Assembly: GCF_900659615.1 (NCBI RefSeq)
Contig: NZ_CAACUY010000087.1
Location: 1 to 33,556, forward strand
Direction: 5' to 3'
Origin: Actinomadura fibrosa
Lineage (GTDB): Bacteria > Actinomycetota > Actinomycetes > Streptosporangiales > Streptosporangiaceae
Length of the DNA stretch: 33,556 nt
The notes under the pieces are model-generated. The model made no database searches. It was not told where the DNA came from and saw only the letters and a program-made list of their open reading frames with translations. Both the position numbers and the translations under genes were made by a program. This document shows, piece by piece, positions 1 through 6,463 of the stretch (the first letter of the stretch is position 1; each line of letters begins with the position of its first letter).

Positions 1-2
1 CC

Positions 3-512
3 TCGACGAACTCCGCGCCCTCTCCCTCGACTTCCCGCCCGAACGGGTCGCGCCGGTCACCGGGATCCCCGCCGCCGCGATCCGGCGCGCGTCCCGGCGA
101 CGTCGTCGGCCTGCACCTGCCGGACGCCGGCGGCACGCTCGCCGAGATCGCCGCCACGGTCGCGACCGCCCCCGGCGTCGCCGACCGCGCCGCCGCCATG
201 GCCGGGCGGCTCGGCCTCACCGCGGTCCGCAGCCGCGCCCGCGCCGGGTTCATCGTGGACGCGCTGCGCTTCCCCTACCTCAACGACGCCGCGGCCATGC
301 TCGAAGCGGGCTACGCGGACGCGGACGCGATCGACGCCGCCATGACCCTGGGCTGCGGCTACCCCACCGGGCCGATCGCCGATCTCGACCGCCTCGGCCT
401 CGACCGCGCCGTCGCCGTCCTGCGCGCCCTGCACGCCGAGACCCGCGAGCCCGCCCTCGCACCGGTGCCGCTGCTGGTCGAGCACGCCACCGCCGGGCGG
501 ACGCTGCGCTGA
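3..512 (+). CDS. 3-hydroxyacyl-CoA dehydrogenase, C-terminal part (5' truncated by the window edge)
   Basis: NAD-dependent 3-hydroxyacyl/3-hydroxybutyryl-CoA dehydrogenase, oxidising 3-hydroxyacyl-CoA to 3-ketoacyl-CoA. From about base 84 the frame reads ARPGDVVGLHLP, the end of the Rossmann domain. It is followed by the C-terminal 3HCDH domain, with GFIVDALRFPYLNDAAAML and AMTLGCGYPTGPIADLDRLG as family hallmarks, and stops at TGA 510-512. The N-terminal NAD-binding half lies outside the window. In bases 3-83 this frame gives only a Ser/Pro/Arg-rich stretch that does not look like the family, whereas frame 2 reads a plausible protein segment. The first ~90 bases may therefore hold a frameshift or a chimeric join (see findings). 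Function is likely beta-oxidation or butanoate metabolism. The family call is secure and the 5' limit is not. Confidence 0.8.
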   Translation, partial: STNSAPSPSTSRPNGSRRSPGSPPPRSGARPGDVVGLHLPDAGGTLAEIAATVATAPGVADRAAAMAGRLGLTAVRSRARAGFIVDALRFPYLNDAAAMLEAGYADADAIDAAMTLGCGYPTGPIADLDRLGLDRAVAVLRALHAETREPALAPVPLLVEHATAGRTLR

Positions 513-554
513 CCCCCCGTCCCGCCGGGTGATTCCAGCACGGCACGGCCGCCC

Positions 555-560
555 TATCCT
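555..560 (+). promoter_or_regulatory. Leaderless-type -10 element (TATCCT) for the Cys/His protein
   Basis: TATCCT fits TANNNT and ends exactly 7 nt before the ATG at 568. No Shine-Dalgarno sequence lies between them, so transcription probably starts at or next to the start codon. No clear -35 is visible. Confidence 0.5.
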
Positions 561-567
561 GGAAATC

Positions 568-885
568 ATGAGCCCCCGCAAGAACCGCCGCGCGCTGACC
601 GGCCGCCCTTCGCAGGGCGGCGGCGGGGCGTGGGCTCAGGAGACCGAGGAGGGACCGGACGGCGACTGGATCGTCCGAATGGTCGCCGGGGCGAACGCCA
701 CGAAGGCCTACCGGTGCCCGGGATGCGACCAGGAGATCCCGCCGGGGGTCGCCCACGTCGTCGCCTGGCCCGCGGACGGGCGCGGCGGCGCCGACGACCG
801 GCGGCACTGGCACCGGCCCTGCTGGCGGGCCCGCGGCCGGCGCGGCCCGCGGATCATGCGCTCGCGGAACGCCCCGCGCTTCTGA
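568..885 (+). CDS. Small conserved actinobacterial Cys/His protein (often annotated ATP/GTP-binding)
   Basis: 105-residue basic protein of unknown function. It resembles a short conserved actinomycete protein usually labelled ATP/GTP-binding protein, but I see no P-loop. The core is YRCPGCDQEIPPGVAHVVAWP followed by DDRRHWHRPCW. Cys50, Cys53, His80/His82 and Cys85 form a possible single zinc site. The N-terminus is Arg/Gly-rich, and the C-terminus ends in the typical MRSRNAPRF. The ATG at 568 was chosen over upstream in-frame starts because it begins the conserved SPRKNRR segment and sits 7 nt after a -10 box. A zinc-ribbon or nucleic-acid-binding role is inference. Confidence 0.75.
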   Translation: MSPRKNRRALTGRPSQGGGGAWAQETEEGPDGDWIVRMVAGANATKAYRCPGCDQEIPPGVAHVVAWPADGRGGADDRRHWHRPCWRARGRRGPRIMRSRNAPRF

Positions 886-952
886 CGCCCGGCGGCCCGT
901 CCCCCGGCACACCTCCGGCGCGGGCCACGGCACGACCACGAGAGAGGGAACG

Positions 953-1675
953 ATGGCGGAGATCAGGGCGGCGTCCGTGCTCCCGGCGCGGCGCGAGGAG
1001 ATCACGCTGCACACCTCCGACGGCCTGGAGCTGGTCGGCGAGCTGGCCCTGCCCGCGGACCGCCCGCCCGTCGCCACCCTCGTCTGCCTGCATCCGCTGC
1101 CCACCGCCGAGGGCATGATGGACAGCCACGTCCTCCGCAAGGCGTCCTACCGGCTGCCCGCGCTCGCCGGCGTCGCGGTGCTGCGGTTCAACACGCGCGG
1201 GACGTCGTCGGCGCGCGGCACGAGCCAGGGCGAGTTCGGCGAGGGCGAGACCGAGCGGTTCGACGTCGCGGCCGCCCTGGAGTACACCGAGTACCACGAC
1301 CTGCCCCGCCCCTGGCTGCTCGGCTGGTCGTTCGGCACCGAGCTCGCGCTGCGGTGGGGCCGCGACCCGCTCGTCGAGGGCGCGATCCTCCTCTCCCCGC
1401 CGCTGCACCGCGCCACCGACGCCGACCTGGACGCCTGGGGCGCCGACGGGCGGCCCGTCGTGGCGCTCGTCCCCGAGTTCGACGACTACCTGCGCCCCGC
1501 CGAGGCCCGCGAGCGGTTCAAGCGGATCCCGCAGGCCGAGGTGATCGCCGTGGACAACGCCAAGCACCTGTGGGTGGGGGAGCCGTACGTCCGCGTCGTC
1601 CTCAATGAGGTCGTCCGGCACGTGGCTCCGGCGGCCCACCCGCTCCCCACCGAATGGGACGGCCCGGAAGGCTAA
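953..1675 (+). CDS. Alpha/beta hydrolase
   Basis: 240-residue soluble alpha/beta-hydrolase-fold protein. The first strands carry LVCLHPLP (oxyanion region). The nucleophile elbow is GWSFG with Ser126, the acid is probably Asp177/Asp178 in EFDDYL, and the histidine is His205 in AKHLWVG, giving a full catalytic triad. The RFNTRGTSSARGTSQGEFGEGE stretch is typical of the dienelactone-hydrolase-like/YfhR group. The ATG is preceded by AGAGAGGGAACG, a good ribosome site. The substrate cannot be deduced; esterase or thioesterase activity is family-level knowledge. It is followed by a second, unrelated alpha/beta hydrolase on the same strand after about 115 bp. Confidence 0.85.
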   Translation: MAEIRAASVLPARREEITLHTSDGLELVGELALPADRPPVATLVCLHPLPTAEGMMDSHVLRKASYRLPALAGVAVLRFNTRGTSSARGTSQGEFGEGETERFDVAAALEYTEYHDLPRPWLLGWSFGTELALRWGRDPLVEGAILLSPPLHRATDADLDAWGADGRPVVALVPEFDDYLRPAEARERFKRIPQAEVIAVDNAKHLWVGEPYVRVVLNEVVRHVAPAAHPLPTEWDGPEG

Positions 1676-1792
1676 ACCCGCGCGACCGATCACGGCCACA
1701 CCCGTCCGCCCGACCCCGGACTGGGGTGACGATTGCGTAGCCGTCGGGTTGACGGTGGCCGTCGGGGACGTCGACGTGAGGATGTAAGGACC

Positions 1793-2578
1793 GTGCAGCT
1801 CTACGCGAGGGACGTCGGGTCGGGCACGCCGCTGGTGCTGCTGCACGCCTTCCCGCTGTCCTCGGCGATGTGGCTGGCGCAGCGCGAGGGGCTCGCCGGG
1901 CGGTTCCGCGTCATCACCCCCGACCTGCGCGGGTTCGGCGGCTCGGTGCTCGGCGCCGACGAGCCCTCGATCGACGTGATGGCCGACGACGTCGCCCGCC
2001 TGTTCCGCCACCTCGGCGTCCAGCGGGCCGTGGTCGGCGGCCTGTCCATGGGCGGGTACGTGGCGATGTCGCTCTGCCGCAACCATCCCGACCTGGTCCT
2101 CGGCGTGGTGCTGGCGAGCACGCGGGGCTCCGCCGACTCCGCCGCCGCCCGGGACGTCCGCATCGCGCAGGCCGAGCGGATCGAACGCGAGGGCACCATC
2201 CAGGCGCTGGTGGACGACCTCCTGCCGAACCTCGTCGGCCCGACCACGCTCCGCCAGCGGGCGCTGGTCTACGGGCGCGTGCGCGGCCTCGTCCAGGCGA
2301 CCCCGCCGCAGGCCGCGGCGTGGGCGCAGCGCGCCATGGCGGCCCGGGACGACGCCTTCGAGACCCTCCGGAGCCTGAAGGTGCCCGCGCTCGTCATGGT
2401 CGGCGACGAGGACGTCCTCGCCGGCGAGGACGAGGCCCGCGCCATGGCGGACGCGCTGCCGAACGCGGAGCTGCTGGTGATCCCGCGGTCCGGCCACCTG
2501 TGCGCGGTCGAGCAGCCCGACCTGTTCAACCAGGCCGTCGCCGAGTTCGCCGCCGCCCTCGCCCGCACCCGCCACTGA
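1793..2578 (+). CDS. Alpha/beta fold hydrolase (epoxide hydrolase / haloperoxidase-like)
   Basis: 261-residue alpha/beta hydrolase. LVLLHAFPLSS carries the oxyanion region and TPDLRGFGGS follows strand 4. GGLSMGGYVAM is the nucleophile elbow (Ser85), the acid is in VGDEDVLAG (Asp205/Asp207), and the histidine is in SGHLCAVEQPD (His235). Purine-rich GTGAGG (1776-1781) and AAGGA (1786-1790) precede the GTG at 1793, where homology to the family (QLYARDVGSGTPLVLLH) begins. The open frame extends upstream to a TTG at 1733, but that part is a Gly/Arg-rich artefact. Convergent with the AI-2E family gene. The substrate is unknown. Confidence 0.85.
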   Translation: MQLYARDVGSGTPLVLLHAFPLSSAMWLAQREGLAGRFRVITPDLRGFGGSVLGADEPSIDVMADDVARLFRHLGVQRAVVGGLSMGGYVAMSLCRNHPDLVLGVVLASTRGSADSAAARDVRIAQAERIEREGTIQALVDDLLPNLVGPTTLRQRALVYGRVRGLVQATPPQAAAWAQRAMAARDDAFETLRSLKVPALVMVGDEDVLAGEDEARAMADALPNAELLVIPRSGHLCAVEQPDLFNQAVAEFAAALARTRH

Positions 2579-2580
2579 CC

Positions 2581-2623
2581 CGCGCCGCGCCACCGGCCGC
2601 GCCCAGCTCCGACGCGCGGCGCG
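2581..2623. terminator. Hairpin between convergent genes
   Basis: Perfect 10-bp inverted repeat: CGCGCCGCGC at 2581-2590 and its complement at 2614-2623, with a 23-nt loop. It starts 2 nt after the hydrolase stop (2578) and ends 2 nt before the stop of the opposing gene (2626). No T-run, as is usual for actinobacterial terminators. It could serve both strands. Confidence 0.5.
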
Positions 2624-2625
2624 TC

Positions 2626-4029
2626 CTACATCGTCTCCTGGCGGGGCATGACGACCTCCCGGATGATCAGCGCGATCGCCGCCGCCGTGGGGATCGCCAG
2701 CAGCGCGCCGACCACGCCGAGCAGCGCCGCGCCGATGAGCGCCGCGACCACGGTCACGGCGGGCTGGACGTCGACCGTGCGCTTCATGACCCGGGGGTAG
2801 ACGAAGTAGTTCTCGACCTGCTGGTAGACGACGTAGAAGATGACGCAGATGACGGTCTCGGTGATCGTCCCGGTGAGGAACGAGACCAGGCACACGATCA
2901 CCGCCCCGATCGTCGCGCCGATCAGCGGGATCAGGTCGGTGACCGCGACGATCAGCGCCAGCGCGAGGGCGTACTTCACCCCCATGATCTCCAGGAAGAT
3001 GTACGACGAGACGCCCGCGATGAACGCGATCGTGAACTGCCCCGCGACGTACCCGCCGATCCGGTCGAGGATCTCGTCCCCGAGGAGCGCGACGCGGGCC
3101 CGCCGGGAGCGCGGCGCGAGCTGGTAGAAGAACGTCTTGATCTGCGGCAGCGAGCTGAGGAAGTACAGCGTGAGGATCAGGATCGTGATCGTCTGGAAGA
3201 TGCCGTTGATCGCGACCTTGCCGATGCCGGTGGCGGTGTCGGTCAGGCTGCTCTGGAAGCCCTTGCTGTTGACGGCGGCCTGCGCGCGGTCGAGCAGCCC
3301 GTAGCGCTTGTCCCACTCGGCGAGCCGCTGGTTGTGCTGGAGCTGCGTGACGAAGTCGGGGATGCTCTTGCGCAGCTCGGTGACCTGCTCGGAGACCGGC
3401 TGCACCAGCGAGGCGACGAAGCCCGCGAAGAACGCGAGCACGCCGAGGAACACCGCGCCGACCGCGGCGGCGCGGGGCAGCCCGAACCTGCGGAGGCGCT
3501 CCACCGCCGGGTTGAGGCCCACCGCGAGGAACATCGCGACGACGATCATCACGATGACCGACTTGGCGTTGGTGGCCGCCTTGACCAGCATCCAGGCGGT
3601 GATCACGCCGAGCGCGGCGGTGAACCCGAAGATGAACGGGTGCGCGCGGCCGAGCGGCTCACCGGGCCGGCCGAACGGGAACCGGTGGTCGACGCCGGCC
3701 TCGCGCTTGCGCTGCTCGATGTCGTGGGCCGGGTCCGGGGAGTCGGGCTCCGGCGGGACCGGCTCGACGACGTTCGCGGGCAGCGGGCGCTCGACGGGGC
3801 CGCCGGTGGCCGGGTCGCGCTCCTTCTGGACGCCGTCGTCGGCCTCCTCCGGATCCAGGGCACCGCTGGGCCGCGCCTCGCCCTCGTCCGGCGGGCCGGA
3901 CGCCGGGCCGGACGGCCCGGGGGCGTCGTCGGCCGGCGGGGCGGGCGCGGGGACATCGCCGCCCGCGCCGGAGCCCCCCTGGGCGGGGGACGTCGCGGGG
4001 CGGTCCTCGTGGGGGGTCTCGTCGGGCAC
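2626..4029 (-). CDS. AI-2E family transporter (PerM/YdiK-like membrane protein)
   Basis: 467 residues. The first ~125 residues are acidic, Pro/Gly-rich and probably disordered in the cytoplasm. They are followed by paired hydrophobic segments beginning FIFGFTAALGVITAWMLVKA, a soluble insert of about 80 residues (SEQVTELRKSIPDFVTQLQ onward), and a C-terminal bundle with YVAGQFTIAFIAGVSSYIFLEIMG, LALALIVAVTDLIPLIGATIGAVI and VVYQQVENYFVYPRVMKRTVDV. The LIPLIG and QVENYFVYPRVM segments are hallmarks of the AI-2E exporter (UPF0118) family. Some members export AI-2 while others are Na+/H+ antiporters, so the substrate is open. GTG start with GAGGAG about 7 nt upstream. It lies downstream of the coiled-coil gene behind a strong hairpin, so it probably has its own promoter. 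Confidence 0.88.
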   Translation of the reverse strand: MPDETPHEDRPATSPAQGGSGAGGDVPAPAPPADDAPGPSGPASGPPDEGEARPSGALDPEEADDGVQKERDPATGGPVERPLPANVVEPVPPEPDSPDPAHDIEQRKREAGVDHRFPFGRPGEPLGRAHPFIFGFTAALGVITAWMLVKAATNAKSVIVMIVVAMFLAVGLNPAVERLRRFGLPRAAAVGAVFLGVLAFFAGFVASLVQPVSEQVTELRKSIPDFVTQLQHNQRLAEWDKRYGLLDRAQAAVNSKGFQSSLTDTATGIGKVAINGIFQTITILILTLYFLSSLPQIKTFFYQLAPRSRRARVALLGDEILDRIGGYVAGQFTIAFIAGVSSYIFLEIMGVKYALALALIVAVTDLIPLIGATIGAVIVCLVSFLTGTITETVICVIFYVVYQQVENYFVYPRVMKRTVDVQPAVTVVAALIGAALLGVVGALLAIPTAAAIALIIREVVMPRQETM

Positions 4030-4061
4030 GCCGCTCTCCTCTTCGGTCCTGCCATGAGATG

Positions 4062-4100
4062 CGGAAAGCCTAGAGGCAGTTCATGCCCCTAGGCTTTCCG
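4062..4100 (-). terminator. Strong hairpin between the coiled-coil gene and the AI-2E transporter gene
   Basis: 12-bp perfect stem CGGAAAGCCTAG (4062-4073) with its complement at 4089-4100. After one mismatch come 4 further pairs (GGCA/TGCC) and a 5-nt loop (GTTCA). It lies 57 nt past the stop of the DivIVA-like gene and about 30 nt upstream of the GTG of the AI-2E gene on the same strand. No U-tract follows. Best read as a terminator of the upstream gene; an attenuator or protein-binding dyad cannot be excluded. Confidence 0.65.
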
Positions 4101-4157
4101 ATCACGCGTCGTTCGTTCAGGCGCGGGTGAACGGCAGGCGATCCACCCGGCCGGCGG

Positions 4158-5498
4158 TCACTCCTGCCACCAGTCCTCGTCGTCCTCGTCGGACTTCTTG
4201 GCCTGGCCGCCCTTCGCGGCGGCGGCGGGCGCGGCCTTGGCGGCCGGCTGCTGCTGCTTCGGCTGGGCCTGCTGCGGCGCCGGGGCCGGCTTCGGCTCGG
4301 CGGCCGGGATGGCGGCCTTCTCCGGCGGCGCGGCCAGCTCGGGCTCGCCGCCCATCGCCGGGGCGACGCCGCCGATGAGCTGGCGCAGCTGGTTGAGGTG
4401 GCTGGTGATGCTGTCGCGCTGGCGGGTCAGCTCGTCGACCTGGCGCTGCGCGGCGGTGCGGACGCGGTCGGCCTCGGCCTTGGTCTCGGCGAGCAGCTGC
4501 TCGGCCTGCGACTTGGCCTCGGCGATGACGTTGTCGGAGTTCTTGCGGGCGTTCGCCATGAGCTGCTTGGCGTGCGAGTCGGCCTCGCGCCGGGTCTGCT
4601 CGGCCTGCTGGGTGGCCTTGGCGGCGCGCTGCTCGGCGGACGCGGCGCGCTGCTCGGCCTCGGCGACCAGCTTCTGCGTCGCGGCCTGCGCGGCGGCGTG
4701 GCGCTCGGCGTCCTGCCGGTCGGCCTCCTCGCGGCGGGCGGCGAGCTGGATCTCGAACTCGGCCTCCGCCTGGGCGCGCTGGGCCTCGCTCTCCTCCAGG
4801 ATGCGCTGGGCCTGGGCCCGCATCTCGTCGGCCTGCCGCTTGGCGGTGGTGAGGATCTCGTCGCGCTCGCGCTTGGTCGAGGCGCGCAGCTGGGCGACCT
4901 CGCGCTCGGTCGTGGTGCGCAGCTTGGCGATCTCGCGCTCGGCGGCGGCGCGCTTCTCGGCGACCTCGTGGTCGGCGGTGGCGCGCAGCTTGGCGACCTC
5001 GCGCTCGGTGGTCGAGGTGAGCTCGTCGGCCTCGCGGTGGGCGGAGGTGCGGACCTCCTCCGCCTCGCGCTCGGCCGCGTTCCGCATGTCGTCGCCCTCG
5101 CGCTGGGCGGTCGCGCGCAGCTCGGCGGCCTCGTTCTCGGCCGTCGCGCGCTGCTCGGCGGCGTCGACCTTGGCCGCGGCCTTGATCTCGTTGGCCTCGG
5201 AACGCGCGGCCTGGACGAGTTCGGTGGCCTGCTCCTCGGCGAGTCGCAGCAGCTGCTCGATGCGCGCGCCGAGGCCGGAGTACGTCGGCCGTTCCTGCTC
5301 CTGGAGCTGGCGGTGCGCGTCCGACAGCTCGCGCTGCAGGGCCTGGGTCTGCTCGCGCGTCTGCCGGACCTCGTTGTCGAGCTGCTTGATGTGCTCGTCG
5401 ACCTGGTGCCGGTCGTAGCCGCGAAGCACCACGTCGAACTCGCGTGGGGGCGTGTCTTCGAAGAAGTTGCTGAGCTGGGCGTCGATGTCGGACTGCAT
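4158..5498 (-). CDS. DivIVA-domain coiled-coil protein (FilP/Scy-like cytoskeletal protein)
   Basis: 446 residues. The N-terminal ~70 residues contain FDVVLRGYDRHQVDEHIKQLDNEV, the DivIVA/Wag31-type membrane-curvature module. A long coiled coil runs to about residue 370. Within it, residues 93-235 form 13 uninterrupted 11-residue repeats (consensus ELRATAEREVA), a hendecad pattern known from the Streptomyces Scy and FilP filament proteins. After a short linker comes a Pro/Ala/Gln/Lys-rich tail ending in acidic DEDDEDWWQE. The ATG at 5498 has AGGA 9 nt upstream; an in-frame ATG at 5648 would add 50 unstructured residues and is less likely. The expected role is polar growth or cell-shape scaffolding in the cytoplasm (inference from family). 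Confidence 0.85.
   Translation of the reverse strand: MQSDIDAQLSNFFEDTPPREFDVVLRGYDRHQVDEHIKQLDNEVRQTREQTQALQRELSDAHRQLQEQERPTYSGLGARIEQLLRLAEEQATELVQAARSEANEIKAAAKVDAAEQRATAENEAAELRATAQREGDDMRNAAEREAEEVRTSAHREADELTSTTEREVAKLRATADHEVAEKRAAAEREIAKLRTTTEREVAQLRASTKRERDEILTTAKRQADEMRAQAQRILEESEAQRAQAEAEFEIQLAARREEADRQDAERHAAAQAATQKLVAEAEQRAASAEQRAAKATQQAEQTRREADSHAKQLMANARKNSDNVIAEAKSQAEQLLAETKAEADRVRTAAQRQVDELTRQRDSITSHLNQLRQLIGGVAPAMGGEPELAAPPEKAAIPAAEPKPAPAPQQAQPKQQQPAAKAAPAAAAKGGQAKKSDEDDEDWWQE
4794..5222 (-). repeat. 13 tandem 33-bp (11-codon) repeats encoding hendecads
   Basis: Codons 93-235 of the coiled-coil gene divide into 13 consecutive 11-residue units (ELVQAARSEAN, EIKAAAKVDAA, EQRATAENEAA, ELRATAQREGD and so on to EMRAQAQRILE) without a single insertion or skip. 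Codon use (GAG, CGC/CGG, GCG) keeps the DNA periodic at 33 bp. Confidence 0.8.
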
Positions 5499-5735
5499 GT
5501 GGCTCAATCCTGATGTGACGGGGCTACGGGTAGTTCCGGGGACCGGTTGATCGCCTGGCATGAACGAACGCAGATGAGCGGGCGCAGTGCCCCAGACCTC
5601 TTCCGGCGAATGAAGCGTACTCCGGACACTGCCGTGTTGGGGGCTCATCTTGACGCGCTGCGTGTTTTGTCCCTTTTGTGATCATGCTGGTCCGGGCCCC
5701 GGCCGCCCAGCTACCGGCCCCGCAAATGCACCAGA

Positions 5736-5753
5736 TGTGTCCGAACGGTCACA
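5736..5753. promoter_or_regulatory. Operator-like dyad TGTGTCCGAACGGTCACA
   Basis: Centre-symmetric 18-mer with 7 of 9 half-site positions complementary. Its ends TGTG/CACA recall CRP/FNR-family half-sites, but the spacing is 2 nt longer than the classic CRP box. It sits about 240 bp upstream of the DivIVA-like start. No regulator can be assigned. Confidence 0.3.
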
Positions 5754-5866
5754 GAGCGGCGGTCCGTGCCCGCCCTTCCGCGCAGTGATATCGAACACGT
5801 CACGATCCGGGCGTGTCGCAGCGCCGCCGCGCCGGGGGATTTCTGTGGTACGCGGCGGGCGGCGGA

Positions 5867-5898
5867 CCGGATGCGCACCCGGATGCGGCCCGGATGCG
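5867..5898. repeat. Three direct repeats of CCGGATGCG
   Basis: Copies at 5867-5875, 5879-5887 and 5890-5898, spaced 12 and 11 bp, roughly one helical turn. The last one extends into the palindrome GATGCGCATC (5893-5902). It lies just past the 3' end of the epimerase gene. Confidence 0.55.
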
Positions 5899-5933
5899 CA
5901 TCGGGTGCGGCGCGGGGCCGGCCGAGCCCGAGG

Positions 5934-6356
5934 TCAGGGCTTCTGGACGAGCTCGGTCAGCACCCCGTGGCAGTCCTTCGGGTGCAGGAAGTTGATCAGC
6001 GAGCCCATGGAGCCCTTGCGCGGCGCGTCGTACAGCACCCGCACGCCCTTGCCCGCGATGCCCGCGGCCTCGTCGGCGACCTCGCCGTCGGTGCCGAACG
6101 CGATGTGGTGGACGCCCTCGCCGTTCTTGGCGAGCCACTTGGCGACCGCCGAGTCCTCGCGGATCGGCTCGATGAGCTGGAGGTAGCTCGCGGCGCCGTC
6201 CCCCGTTTCGTTGATCTTGAGCATGCACTCCCGCACCCCCTGCTCCTCGTTGACCTCGAAGTGCGCGTCGGCGAAGCCGTAGGTCTCCCGGTAGAAGGCG
6301 ACGGTGGCCTCCAGGTCGTGGCAGGCGATGCCGATGTGGTCGATTCGGGTCAGCAT
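5934..6356 (-). CDS. mce: Methylmalonyl-CoA epimerase
   Basis: 140-residue vicinal-oxygen-chelate enzyme that interconverts (S)- and (R)-methylmalonyl-CoA in propionyl-CoA metabolism. Two betaalphabetabetabeta modules are visible: RIDHIGIACHDLEATVAFY and, in the second half, GVHHIAFGTDGEVADE. Expected metal ligands are present: His7 (DHIGIA), Gln60 (SYLQLIEP), His83/His84 (VHHIAFGT) and Glu135 (VLTELV). The length equals the family norm. ATG start with GGGAG upstream. It is divergent from the thiolase gene with 107 bp between them. The same pairing occurs as Rv1322A/Rv1323 in M. tuberculosis (from memory). Confidence 0.93.
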   Translation of the reverse strand: MLTRIDHIGIACHDLEATVAFYRETYGFADAHFEVNEEQGVRECMLKINETGDGAASYLQLIEPIREDSAVAKWLAKNGEGVHHIAFGTDGEVADEAAGIAGKGVRVLYDAPRKGSMGSLINFLHPKDCHGVLTELVQKP

Positions 6357-6419
6357 GGGCGTTTCTCCCTCGAAGCAGGACGGACGGGGGCGAACGGAAA
6401 GGCGGGGCCTCCTCCTAGG

Positions 6420-6425
6420 TATGGT
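6420..6425 (+). promoter_or_regulatory. Possible -10 element (TATGGT) of the thiolase gene
   Basis: TATGGT fits TANNNT inside CTAGGTATGGTGG, the only A/T-leaning spot in the 107-bp divergent region. It would give a 5' leader of about 30 nt carrying GGAGG (6452-6456). No convincing -35. Confidence 0.3.
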
Positions 6426-6463
6426 GGCAAACGTCGCCGCGCACCACCCCTGGAGGCCCCAGC

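Larger units (their letters stand above)
5499..5933. other. 435-bp non-coding region upstream of the coiled-coil gene
   Basis: I see no gene on either strand. It holds an 18-nt imperfect palindrome (5736-5753), three direct CCGGATGCG repeats (5867-5898) and A/T-richer stretches around 5660-5685. It lies between the start of the DivIVA-like gene and the stop of the epimerase gene, both on the minus strand, so it should carry the promoter of the cytoskeletal gene. Confidence 0.6.

Noticed and set aside
1733..1792. Longer N-terminus for the second alpha/beta hydrolase
   Set aside because: The extra residues are Arg/Gly-rich with no homology, and a purine-rich ribosome site precedes GTG 1793.
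4198..5513. Two long open frames (about 370-400 codons) on the plus strand opposite the coiled-coil gene
   Set aside because: Composition is Leu/Gly/Val or Ser/Ala/Arg repetition caused by the antisense of hendecad codons; no domain and no plausible start context.
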